A stretch of DNA of 64,000 nucleotides from Roseospira visakhapatnamensis (lineage in GTDB: Bacteria > Pseudomonadota > Alphaproteobacteria > Rhodospirillales > Rhodospirillaceae): contig NZ_JACIGK010000017.1 in the NCBI RefSeq assembly GCF_014197915.1, forward strand, positions 26,212 to 90,211, read 5' to 3'. Below, in pieces: positions 52,601-61,500 of this stretch. Every line of letters begins with the position of its first letter. Positions within the stretch are counted from its first letter, which is position 1. Under the pieces are notes generated by a model that did not search any database, was not told the origin of the DNA, and saw nothing but the letters and a program-made list of their open reading frames with translations. The position numbers and the translations under genes are program-made.

Positions 52601-53094
52601 TGCGGCTCCTGGCCGTCGCCTCGCTGACCGGTATCCTGGAGGAGTTGCAGGGCGAGGGGCTGTCGCTGTCCACGCTGGTGGTGCCGTTCACCTATGCCGA
52701 TCCGCGCCTGACGCTGAACGCGGCGCGGGCCAATGGCCCGTCGCTGGGCCTGACGGCCAACGGGACCCTCGACCTGGACGCCGAGACCATGGACCTGGAG
52801 GGCGTGGTGGTGCCCGCCTACCTGGTCAACAGCCTGCTTGGCCGGATCCCGGTGGTGGGGAACCTGCTGGTGGGCGAAAAGGGGGGCGGCGTGTTCGCCG
52901 TCGACTACAGCGCCGAGGGACCGATGGACGACCCGCGCATCGCCGTCAACCCGCTCACCCTGCTGACCCCGGGCATCCTGCGCGAGGTCTTCGGCGTGAT
53001 CCCCGATGGCGTGGACGAGGGGGGCGTGGACGAGGGGGGCGTCGAAGAAGACGAGGCACAGCCCCCGCGTTCGTTCGAGCGCGGCCTGGACTGA
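49684..53094 (+). CDS. AsmA/YhdP-like envelope protein
   Basis: A 1136-residue protein with one N-terminal membrane helix (~10-32) and a long beta-rich periplasmic domain made of repeated strands. The C-terminal block (VFLTKVPVLVRLLAVASLTGILEELQGEGLSLSTL ... LLGRIPVVGNLLVGEKGGGVFAVDYSAEGPMDDPRIAVNPLTLLTPGILREVF) is the AsmA_2 region of the YhdP/TamB-like bridge proteins. These are thought to carry phospholipid between the membranes. Two in-frame slippage repeats are present: GRGET x3 near residue 430 and GVDEG x2 near the C-terminus. Start is GTG 49684. It is divergent from glnE. Confidence 0.85.
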   Translation: MHGHALQAALRALGLMFAAALVVVVVVAWTLARGPVAVPMLRPVIERALDRVLATADLPLAAKVDGVVLTWRAEEATAGGVSAGLEVDLLDTRLTDGDGRVVANLGTVAVDLDPAALVLGRVELAALTLVGPTLNLERAPNGRVALDVAGFGGGARATPTAPAAPADPDAVRAEALETWALLADMGFAVRDARLSLTDRVEDRVWSLDADRLRLRRQGEALMVEGSLSLTGADAAAPTATIDVALRHQPGEDLASLILILRDLEPARHLARYPGLAALGGWDQPLSGTLAIDLDLAVLATLAAGRGDAVSPGAPLRFARLVLSGGAGWARLPPPVDRAYAVRALDLEATLSAGARALEVSRLTVGLDGATVAATARAEGIVEGPPRLAVNLALSPMGVPELLTLWPSGVAHGAWSWIADNLSGGDPGRGETGRGETGRGETGSGDGARSGLAGSRFSVDLAGPDWASIAVTDLSGEATAAGLTVRYLGELPVATDASGRLRFSLDAITIDGLRGRVGALAVREGRITFTDFDAPVERAAMTFQIEGPLSSALALIDHQPLGYASQVGLDPARAAGDVDTTLTVALPLLKDVALEDVAIGVAAEATGVGLPDVALGQDLTDGDLSLTLDNAGLDVTGRARLGGVAASLDWRENFTAGAAFDRRYVVRGRADTAARARFGLDGPPFAPPWLDGPVDVDLTYTEIAGQPGVLQARVDLTPATMAMPDLDWVKPAGEEGTVSIEGRFGDHAMTVGFDLFAVPGQATVTGEARLDGAGERLRGLTLSRVRLGRTEARAEIVAPASAGAPWRVGLTGAALDATVLLSDDDAEEAGAGTSGGGPAAPVVTAQGDAEDEAPGPPLDVSLDVERLLLSDNITLHAARVGLTRDGAGVWRKARVDGRIQGGPPVSLRLDPGADGLRRFTLTADDAGAVARALDITRSLRGGRMTLTGTLDEAGVARGRLEAANVFLTKVPVLVRLLAVASLTGILEELQGEGLSLSTLVVPFTYADPRLTLNAARANGPSLGLTANGTLDLDAETMDLEGVVVPAYLVNSLLGRIPVVGNLLVGEKGGGVFAVDYSAEGPMDDPRIAVNPLTLLTPGILREVFGVIPDGVDEGGVDEGGVEEDEAQPPRSFERGLD

Positions 53095-53374
53095 AGCCGG
53101 CAAGTTCTGCCGCCCCGCCCTGGAGACGCGCGCCGCAGGGCCTGAAGAATCTGCCGCCACCCCGCGCCGCCGGGCCGGATCCGGCCCTGCCCCGGCCCCC
53201 GGGTGACCGCCGAACACAAGAGGTTTGGCGCCCATGGCGGGGGGCGGCGCGGCCCCGTTGCCCCGTCTGGCCCGCCCCTTGCTTTCCCTCCGGCACGGAT
53301 CCGTCCGTTCGCCCGCCGGGGTGCTCCGTCCAGAGCGCCCGCCGGGCGGTCCCAGCAGCCGATGGGGTGGTCCC

Positions 53375-55402
53375 ATGGACGTCAATGTGGTGTCGAACAG
53401 CCCGGTTCTTCCGGTTTCCGCGAAGACCGGCGACTCCGCCCGCCAGGGCACCCAGGCCGGGGATCTGTTCGCCAGCATGCTCCGGCGCACCAGCGAGGGC
53501 ACCGATCCTTTGTCGCTGCTGGGCGCGAGCGACGCGCTGTTCCGTTCCTCGTCCTCCGTGGAGGATGACGCCCCGGCGCCTCGGGAGGACACGCGCGCGG
53601 TGGACGACGACGACCGCGCGGCGGCCCCGGACGAGGACCGCGCGGCGGCGACCGGCGCGGAGGACGAGGCCGACGCCGTCGAGTCCCGCGAGCCGGCCGC
53701 CGACGACGGGGCCGCGCCCGTGGACGAGACGCCGGCCGACCCGCAGGGGGGCGCGGGCGCCGGTGCCGACGCCTCCGCCGATGGCACGGCGTCCCAGGGC
53801 ACGCCCGACGCCGCGGCGATCGCCGCCGCCGCTCAGGCGCACGCCGCCCAGGCCGCCGCGACCCAGGGCCAGCAGGCCGGCGGTGCGACCCCGGCGACCC
53901 CCACGACCAAGGTCGCCACCGTCGACGGTGCCGCCCGGGCACAGGCCGCCGCCACTCCGACTGGCACCACCGGGGGCGATGCCGGCACCGGCACGGGCGG
54001 GCAGGCGCTGGCGGGCGGGGCGTCGGGACGCGCCGCCGCCACCACGGGCGGTGAACCGGCCGTGACGTCCTCCGGGCAGGGCGCCAGCGGATCCCAGGGT
54101 GGGGCCGCCGGTACCGCTCGGCAAGCGCAGGCCGGCGCGGCCAATCCCGCCGCCGACGCCGGCGCGCGCGCCGCCGCCCAGGCCGAGCGGTTGGCGACCA
54201 CCGTCAAGCCCGACACCGACATGACGGTCAAGGTCACCGTGCGCGAGGGTGCCGCCCAGGCGAGCCGGGGTCAGGCACCGTCGGGGACCGCCGAGGGGCA
54301 GGCGGCCGGCGCGCGGGCCGCCGCGCAGACGCCGACGCAAGCCGCCAGCACCGAACCCACGGGCGCCGCCGCCCTGCGCCAGCAGGCGCTGGCCGCGCTT
54401 CGCCAGTCCCAGGGTGACGGCCCGATGTCCCAGGGGGACATGGGCCGGACCACCGGGCCGGGCGCCAAGCCGGGGATCGCCGCGATGAACGCCGCCGCCG
54501 CCGAAGCGCGTGCCGAGGCCCGCGCCCAACTGTCGCCGGGTCAGGCCCAGGCGCCGACATCACCGCAGGGCGTGGCCGAGGGCGACGCCGGACCGGCGAC
54601 TCGCGCCGCCGCGCAGGGCGCGCAGGGCACGGGCGCGGTCACGCCGCCGGTCGGCCTGGAGCGATCCGGCGATCCGCGTCCGGCGCTGCCCGCCGGGGAC
54701 CGCTTTGGGACCTCGACACCGGCGCGCGCCGGGGCCGGCGGACCGGCCCCGGCCGGTGCGCGCGGCACCCAGGGGCAGGCGCAGGGGCACGCCGGGGGTA
54801 ACGCGGGCGGTGGCGCGGGGGCCGCGACCGGCGGGACCCCGTCGTCCGCGCCCGTCGCCCCGGGCGATGCCGGGCAGGCCCCGGGCGGCGGCTTCGCCGA
54901 CCAGCTGTCCCGCGCCGGCCAGGGCAGCGCGGCCGAGCAGGCCCGCTCCGAGCCGCAGACCCGCAAGGTGGTCGAGCAACTGCGCGTGACCATCAGCAAG
55001 GCCGCCAACCGGGGCCTGGACCGCGTCTCCATCCAGCTTCATCCCGAGAAGCTGGGCCGCGTGGACGTGCGCCTGGACTTCGGGTCCGACGGCCGTGTCT
55101 CCGCCCAGGTGACGGTCGAGCGGCCGGAGACCCTGGAGATGCTGCAACGCGACGGGCGGGGCCTGGAGCGCGCGCTTCAGGACGCCGGCCTGAAGACCGA
55201 TCCGGGCGGTGTTACCTTTGCCCTGCGCGGTGACGGGGGCGGCGGCGCCGCCAACGCCCAGGACCGGCGGGGCCAGTCCGGCCGTGCCGGAGACTCGCAG
55301 ACCCCGGGCGGCGGGCAGGACCCGGGCCAGGAGATCGGGGACCCCGACGCCGTGGCCATGGAAGCGGCCCGCGCGCGGGGTGGCGTCAACGTCAAGGTTT
55401 AG
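53375..55402 (+). CDS. fliK: Flagellar hook-length control protein FliK
   Basis: A 675-residue exported ruler protein. About 480 residues of Ala/Gly/Thr/Gln-rich low-complexity sequence, expected of the extended ruler part, precede the conserved C-terminal domain. That domain (~530-630) reads LRVTISKAANRGLDRVSIQLHPEKLGRVDVRLDFGSDGRVSAQVTVERPETLEMLQRDGRGLERALQDAGL. FliK measures the hook and triggers the FlhB specificity switch. ATG 53375 follows GGGGTGG; in-frame upstream sequence looks non-coding. flgD follows 12 bases later. Its strong compositional bias means long antisense frames here are not genes. Confidence 0.92.
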   Translation: MDVNVVSNSPVLPVSAKTGDSARQGTQAGDLFASMLRRTSEGTDPLSLLGASDALFRSSSSVEDDAPAPREDTRAVDDDDRAAAPDEDRAAATGAEDEADAVESREPAADDGAAPVDETPADPQGGAGAGADASADGTASQGTPDAAAIAAAAQAHAAQAAATQGQQAGGATPATPTTKVATVDGAARAQAAATPTGTTGGDAGTGTGGQALAGGASGRAAATTGGEPAVTSSGQGASGSQGGAAGTARQAQAGAANPAADAGARAAAQAERLATTVKPDTDMTVKVTVREGAAQASRGQAPSGTAEGQAAGARAAAQTPTQAASTEPTGAAALRQQALAALRQSQGDGPMSQGDMGRTTGPGAKPGIAAMNAAAAEARAEARAQLSPGQAQAPTSPQGVAEGDAGPATRAAAQGAQGTGAVTPPVGLERSGDPRPALPAGDRFGTSTPARAGAGGPAPAGARGTQGQAQGHAGGNAGGGAGAATGGTPSSAPVAPGDAGQAPGGGFADQLSRAGQGSAAEQARSEPQTRKVVEQLRVTISKAANRGLDRVSIQLHPEKLGRVDVRLDFGSDGRVSAQVTVERPETLEMLQRDGRGLERALQDAGLKTDPGGVTFALRGDGGGGAANAQDRRGQSGRAGDSQTPGGGQDPGQEIGDPDAVAMEAARARGGVNVKV

Positions 55403-55414
55403 GGGAGTCCACCG

Positions 55415-56221
55415 ATGGTCGATCCCGTCGCCACCAGCGGTCTTGTCGGCGATGCCACGTCAGAGTCGGGCCAGTCGCGTAACAAGCTGGCCAATGACCT
55501 GGACAGCTTCTTGACCCTGCTGACCACGCAGCTCAAGGCCCAGGATCCGCTGTCGCCCATGGACTCCACCGAGTTCACCAACCAGCTTGTGTTGTTTGCC
55601 CAGGTCGAGCAACAGATCAACCAGAACGAAAACCTGGAATCCCTGCTGAAGTCGACGGTCAAGACCCAGCAGGCCATGGCCATCAACTTCCTCGACAGCT
55701 ACGTCGAGGTGGAGGCCAACAAGGTCATGCTGCTGGACAGCAAGGCGGTGTTTACCTATGGCCTGTCCGGGGACGCCAAGAGCGTCAAGGTCCTGGTCAA
55801 GGACGCGGACGGCGCCGTTGTGCGCACCTTCGAGGGCAACCCGACCCAGGGTCTGCACAAGATCACCTGGGACGGCACCGACAAGGACGGCAAGACCGTC
55901 GACGACGGGGTCTATGTGCTGGAGGTCAGCGCCACGGCGCGCGACGACGCCAAGGACGAGTTGAAGACCTGGACCACCTCGCTCGGCAAGGTCACCGGCG
56001 TGGCCTCGGACGGCAACGCGACCTACCTGGCCATCGGCGACCTGTCGGTGGACCTGGACAAGGTGCTGGGCGTGTTCAACGAGCTGCCGCTGGATGACGT
56101 GGGGGGCGGCGACGACATCGGCGATGGCGATGGCGGTGACGGGACCGACACCGCCGGCGACGGAACGGGCGATGGATCGGGCGACGGGGACGGTACCCCG
56201 GACGAGACGGAGACCACCTGA
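55415..56221 (+). CDS. flgD: Flagellar hook capping protein FlgD
   Basis: A 268-residue hook scaffold. The conserved N-terminus is DLDSFLTLLTTQLKAQDPLSPMDSTEFTNQLVLFAQVEQQINQNENL. The FlgD Ig-like core follows (GTDKDGKTVDDGVYVLEVSATA). An unusual C-terminal tail of about 40 residues after LPLDDV is almost all Gly, Asp and Thr (GDGxGDG repeats), encoded by repetitive DNA; it resembles calcium-binding Gly-Asp repeats but may be simple slippage. GGGGAG precedes the ATG. It is between fliK and flgE. Confidence 0.95.
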   Translation: MVDPVATSGLVGDATSESGQSRNKLANDLDSFLTLLTTQLKAQDPLSPMDSTEFTNQLVLFAQVEQQINQNENLESLLKSTVKTQQAMAINFLDSYVEVEANKVMLLDSKAVFTYGLSGDAKSVKVLVKDADGAVVRTFEGNPTQGLHKITWDGTDKDGKTVDDGVYVLEVSATARDDAKDELKTWTTSLGKVTGVASDGNATYLAIGDLSVDLDKVLGVFNELPLDDVGGGDDIGDGDGGDGTDTAGDGTGDGSGDGDGTPDETETT

Positions 56222-56319
56222 CGGGACTCCGTCCCGGCGCCCCAACGCGATGATGCGATGACGAGATGAAGACCGGCCCGCCGGACCGCTGTCCCGGGCG
56301 CCCTTGAAGGAGAAGACCA

Positions 56320-58284
56320 ATGTCGCTGTACGGAGCTTTGTTCTCGGGCGTGTCGGGGCTGCAATCCCAGTCCAGCGCCATGGGCGCCATCTCGGACAAC
56401 GTCGCGAACGTCAACACGGTCGGCTACAAGGGCACGTCCGTGAACTTCAAGACGCTGGTCACCGCCCAGGTCTCGTTGACCCAGTATTCCCCGGGCGGCG
56501 TGCAGTCGGCGCCGCGCACCAACGTGGACATCCAGGGCCTGTTGCAGGCGACCACCTCGTCCACCGACTTCGGGCTGTCCGGCCAGGGCTTCTTCGTCGT
56601 GTCCGACCGGGCGACGGACCCCTCCGGCTACGCCTACAGCCGCGCGGGATCGTTCAAGATCGACAAGGACGGCTACCTGCAGAACGCGGCGGGCTACTAC
56701 CTGCAGGGCTGGCCGCTGGAAACCTGGGACGGTACCGATACCGCCTCGACGGTGAGCTACAACAACGACACCTACATGAAGGCGTACCGCAACGCCAACG
56801 GCGATCTGTTCTATATCAACGACAACGCCGTCGACAGCATCAACATGCGGCCGTTGAACCTGAACACCATCGGCGGCACGGCGCGGGCCACGTCCACCTT
56901 GTCGGTTGGCGCCAACCTGCCCGCCGATGCCAACATCGGCACCACCGAGAAGACCAACGCGCTGATCTTCGACAGCCTGGGCAACTCGCACAACCTGCTC
57001 TACACCTGGACCAAGCGCGACCAGAACACCTGGGACGTAGCGGCCATGCCGCCCGAGGGCAGCGAAAGCGTCAATATCAAGGCCCAGGACGGGAGCACCT
57101 ATTACTCCGCCGGACGCATCGACTTCACGGATTTGCCGGAGCATGTCGCTGGCGGTCAAACCATGGATATTGACATCAACGGTGTGACTGTCACGTATAC
57201 GTTTACTGCGTCCTCCGGCACCGCCGGAGATCCCGTGGACACGGTTACGACCAGCACCGGTCTTACTGTCGCCCAGACGTTCACATCTCTGTCGGAGATG
57301 CTGGATGATCTGGCGGGCATGATCGAGGCGGACTTTCGCGATGGGGCATCCACACTGTATACGGCCCCTCCTGGAACTGTGGCGACGGTGACTGGCAAGT
57401 CGTCACCCAGTAACTGGGTCGACCGCGTCGCGGGTGAGAATGCCATCCTGTTGCGGCAATTTGACAACACGCAGGACATTCGGGTGGATGCTTCTGGTCT
57501 GACTGTCAGCGCTGGTGCGGATCCTGCGGTCATTCAGAATACGGTCTTTACGATATCTCAGTTGACGCCCGCTGCCGTTTGGCCTCCGACGACGGGGAAC
57601 TGGCAGGGTTCATGGATCGGCGAACCTGACACCACGGCCGCGACCAACAACACCACCGACCCCAATACGACCAGCGCCGTGACTTTCAATGGTGACGGTA
57701 CCCCCGCTACGTTCTTCGGATACACCGAGACGGACGAGAACGATCCGCGTTCCAGTATCGAACTGGACTGGGCCAACGGCGCCCTCAACATGGATGGGGG
57801 GGACGTCAGCAGTGGCGGGTCTCCGGCCGTCACCCAATTCTGGGGCAACTACAACACCAAGGACGGCCTGCAACAATTGTCCGGCGATTATCAGCTCAAC
57901 TACATCAGCCAGAACGGCAACCGTTTCGGCAACTTCGCGGGCATCTCGGTGTCCGAGAACGGCATCGTCACCGCCCTGTTCGACAACGGCGTGCAGGCGC
58001 CCATCTTCATGATCCCGGTGGCCACCTTCGTGAACCCCAACGGCATGAACCCGCTGACCGGCAACGTCTTCCAGCAGACCGACAACTCGGGCCTGCCGAC
58101 GGTGCGCGAGGCCGGCTCGGCCGGCGCGGCCTCGGTGGCCCAGGCGGCCCTGGAAGCCTCCACCGTGGACCTGGGCCAGGAGTTCACCACCATGATCACC
58201 ACCCAGCGCGCCTACTCGGCGGCGGCGAAGATCATCACCACCTCCGACGACATGTTGGAGGAACTGATCCGCATCAAGCGGTAG
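56320..58284 (+). CDS. flgE: Flagellar hook protein FlgE
   Basis: A 654-residue hook subunit. The N-terminal rod-like signature SLYGALFSGVSGLQSQSSAMGAISDNVANVNTVGYKGTSVNFKTL and the C-terminal VDLGQEFTTMITTQRAYSAAAKIITTSDDMLEELIRIKR are intact. It is longer than many FlgE proteins owing to a large middle domain. Residues ~271-475 (about 57130-57745) differ sharply in base composition: more A/T, third positions often A or T, and codons such as GTT, GAT and TCT that the flanks avoid. This surface-exposed D2/D3 part looks like an acquired or recombined cassette. A strong GAAGGAGAAG ribosome site precedes the ATG. Confidence 0.95.
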   Translation: MSLYGALFSGVSGLQSQSSAMGAISDNVANVNTVGYKGTSVNFKTLVTAQVSLTQYSPGGVQSAPRTNVDIQGLLQATTSSTDFGLSGQGFFVVSDRATDPSGYAYSRAGSFKIDKDGYLQNAAGYYLQGWPLETWDGTDTASTVSYNNDTYMKAYRNANGDLFYINDNAVDSINMRPLNLNTIGGTARATSTLSVGANLPADANIGTTEKTNALIFDSLGNSHNLLYTWTKRDQNTWDVAAMPPEGSESVNIKAQDGSTYYSAGRIDFTDLPEHVAGGQTMDIDINGVTVTYTFTASSGTAGDPVDTVTTSTGLTVAQTFTSLSEMLDDLAGMIEADFRDGASTLYTAPPGTVATVTGKSSPSNWVDRVAGENAILLRQFDNTQDIRVDASGLTVSAGADPAVIQNTVFTISQLTPAAVWPPTTGNWQGSWIGEPDTTAATNNTTDPNTTSAVTFNGDGTPATFFGYTETDENDPRSSIELDWANGALNMDGGDVSSGGSPAVTQFWGNYNTKDGLQQLSGDYQLNYISQNGNRFGNFAGISVSENGIVTALFDNGVQAPIFMIPVATFVNPNGMNPLTGNVFQQTDNSGLPTVREAGSAGAASVAQAALEASTVDLGQEFTTMITTQRAYSAAAKIITTSDDMLEELIRIKR

Positions 58285-58345
58285 ACGGTGATCCGGCGCG
58301 GCCCCCGCCGCGCCGGGCGTTGACTTCTCTTCTCAAGGGCCGCCT

Positions 58346-58376
58346 CGCCCCCGGACAGCGTTCGGGGGCGTTCTTT
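58346..58376 (+). terminator. Rho-independent terminator after flgE
   Basis: CGCCCCCG (58346-58353) pairs with CGGGGGCG (58363-58370) around a nine-base loop and is followed by TTCTTT. It lies 62 bases beyond the flgE stop and should end the fliK-flgD-flgE transcript. Confidence 0.75.
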
Positions 58377-58515
58377 ATGGGTCATCGCGGAAGAGCGGGC
58401 CGACCGGTCCGGCTGTCACGCGGTCTCGGCGCGCGGGCCAATCTCTGCCATACTTCTGGCGGAGCATCCGTCAGCCCCGCGAGGTCACGGAGGGGCGAGC
58501 CAGGGAGATCGTGTC

Positions 58516-61500
58516 ATGCCCAAGCCGCTTGCCCGCCCCACCCCCGGTTCCGCCGCCATGTCCGCGCCCAGGTCGGTCGCGGCCGTCGCGGCGGTGCTGA
58601 TGCTGCTGGCCGGCCTGCTGGGCGGAGTCGTTCCCGGAGCCACGGCCTGGGCGAACGACCTGCCGGCGATGCACTCCCCGCTGGTCACGCACCTCGACAC
58701 CCTGGATCCCCTGCGCGACCTGTCCCGGGACGCCCGGGCCTTCGTCCGCGACCTGCGGGACCGGACCGAGGGCAACGAGGACTGGGATGACCGGAACGCC
58801 GCCCTGACCCGCGCGCGCGAGGCCGCCGAGGCCGAGGACCGCCGGGGCGCCATCGCCGCCCTGGAGGACTACATGGACGCCGGCGGCGACGACGACGCCG
58901 ACCGCTGGCGGTGGCTGGCGCGCCTGTACCTGGGGGCCGACCCGGCGGACCGGCGCGGGCACATGGCCGCCTGGACCGCCTGGGTGGCGGCCGACGGCGA
59001 CCAGGACCGCCACGAGGCCCTGGCCCTGATGGCCCGGGTGGCCGCCGACGTGGAGGAGGCCGACATCGCCGTGGCACTGTACCAGGCGGCGCTGGCCTTC
59101 GGCGATGATGCCGAACTGCGGGCCGACCTGGACCGGGCGGCCGGGGGTCGGCCGGTTCCGGTGGCGGTGCGCGGCCGGATCGAGCGCGACGTGCCGGAAC
59201 TCTGCGTGGCCTTCACCCGGGATCCGGTCGGCGACGGCTCCGTCCGCTACGCCGACTTCGTGGGGCTGGCCCCGGCCGACGAGGTGGTCGCCCGCGCCGA
59301 CGGCGACGCCCTCTGCCTGTCCGGCTTCGGTCATGGCGTCGACGTGGCCGTGACCCTGCGCCAGGGGCTGCCGCTGGCCGATGGCGCCCGGCTGGCCGAC
59401 ACCGTCGCCTGGTCGGTGACCATCCCGAATCGCGAGGCCCGCATCGCCTTCGTCGGTGACGCCCATGTGCTGCCGGCCCGGGGCGGTCAGGGGGTGCCGG
59501 TGCAGACGGTGAACGTGGAGCGCATGGCGCTCGAGATCTACCGGGTGCCGTTCCGGGGCCTGGCCGAGGGCCTGCGCGAGAACACCCTGTTCTCCGACCT
59601 GCGCGGCTGGGACCTCTCGCGGCTGCGCGACGAGGCCGGGGTGCGGGTGTGGTCGGGCGAGATGGATCTCGCCGCCGTGCCCAACCGGCAGCAAAGCGCC
59701 GCCGTGCCCTTCGCCGAGGCGGTGCCCGATCCGGAGCCCGGGCTGTACGCCGTGGTGGCCACCATCGCCGCCCGCGAGGCCGAGCACTGGCGCGAGCGCC
59801 CCACCCAGTGGGTGATGGTCACCGATATCGGCTTGCAGACCTTCCATGGGGATCGGGAGATGGTGGTCTCGGCGCGCTCGCTGGAGACCGCCGGACCGCT
59901 GGAGGGTGTGTCCGTGGACCTGATCGCCCGCGACAACGCCGTGCTGGGCCGCGCCGTCACCAATGCCGAGGGGCTGGCGCGCCTGCCGGCGGGCCTGTTG
60001 CGCGGGCGGGGCGGGGCCTCGCCCAGTCACCTCGTCGCGCGCACGGCCGATGGCGCCGACCATGCCGTCCTGGACCTGGGCCGGCCGGCCCTGGACCTGT
60101 CCGACCGGGGCGTGGGCGGGCGCGTCGCGCCGGGTCCGCTGGACGCCTTCCTGTACCTGGAGCGCGGCATCTACCGCCCCGGCGAGACCATCCACGCCAT
60201 GGCCCTGCTGCGCGACGACCGCGCCCGGGCGGTCCCCGACGTGCCCCTGACCGTGAAGGTGACCCGCCCCGACGGCGTGGAGGTGCGGCGCCTGGTGGTG
60301 ACGCCGGACTCCGGCGGCGGGGCGGTCCTCGCCATCCCCACCAGCGACGCCGCGCGCACCGGCGCCTGGACCCTGACCGCCCACGTGGAACCCGACGGAC
60401 CGGCCGTGGGGCAGGTGAGCGTGCAGATCGAGGACTTCGTGCCCGCGCGCATGGAAGTCCTGCTGGACACGCCCGAGGACGCCCGGCTGCGCCCGGGCGG
60501 CACGGTGCCGGTGGGGGTGGAGGCGCGCTACCTCTACGGCGCGCCCGGCGCCGGGCTGGCCGCCGAGGCCGAGATGCTGTTGACCCGGGACGAGCGGCCC
60601 TTTGGCGACGCCCATGCCGACTATCGCTTCGGCCTGGCCACCGAGACCTTCGAGGCTCAACGCGCCGACCTGACCCTCGCCGACACCGACGACCAGGGCA
60701 AAAGCCGGGTCGAGGCGGCCCTGGAGACCGTGCCCGACACCAGCCAGCCGTTGCGCGCGCTGGTGCGGGTCACCGTGCTGGAGCCGGGCGGCCGGCCCAC
60801 CAACCGCGCCGTGTCCGTGCCGGTTCGCCTGACCGAGACGCTGGTGGGGCTGGATCCCCTGTTCGAGGGCGGCATGGTCGACGAGGGCGGCGATGCCCGC
60901 TATCGGGTGCTGGCCGTGGACGCCGCCGGCCGGCCGTTGCCGGGCCGGGGGCTTCGGATGATCCAGTATGCCGAGGACTGGGACTACCAGTGGTACAACG
61001 ACGGCGAGGGCTGGCGCTATCGGGCCACGGTGCGCGACCGCCGGATCGAGGCCCGCGACCTGACCACCGGCGCGGACGGCACCGTGGAGGTCGCCATGCC
61101 GGTGGATGGGGGCCGCTATCGTATCGAGGTCGCCGACCTGGACAGCGGTGCCGTCTCCAGCCAGCGGTTCCGCGCCGGCTGGCGGACCGCCGCGCCCGGG
61201 ACCCAGGACACGCCGGACACCCTGCGCCTGACCAGCGCGCGGGACACCTATGCCGTGGGCGAGGAGGCCCGCATCGCCCTGGATCCGCCCTTCGCCGGCG
61301 AGGCCCTGGTGACCGTCGCCGCCCAGGACGTGCTCTATACCACCACCGTTTCGGTGCCCGAGGACGGCGCCGAGGTGCGGGTGCCGGTCACCGAGGACTG
61401 GGGGCCGGGCGCCTATGTGCTGGTCAGCCTGCTCCGGCCGGGCACGGATACCGAACGCGGCCCGGGCCGGGCCGTCGGCGCCCACTGGGTGGCCGTGGAC

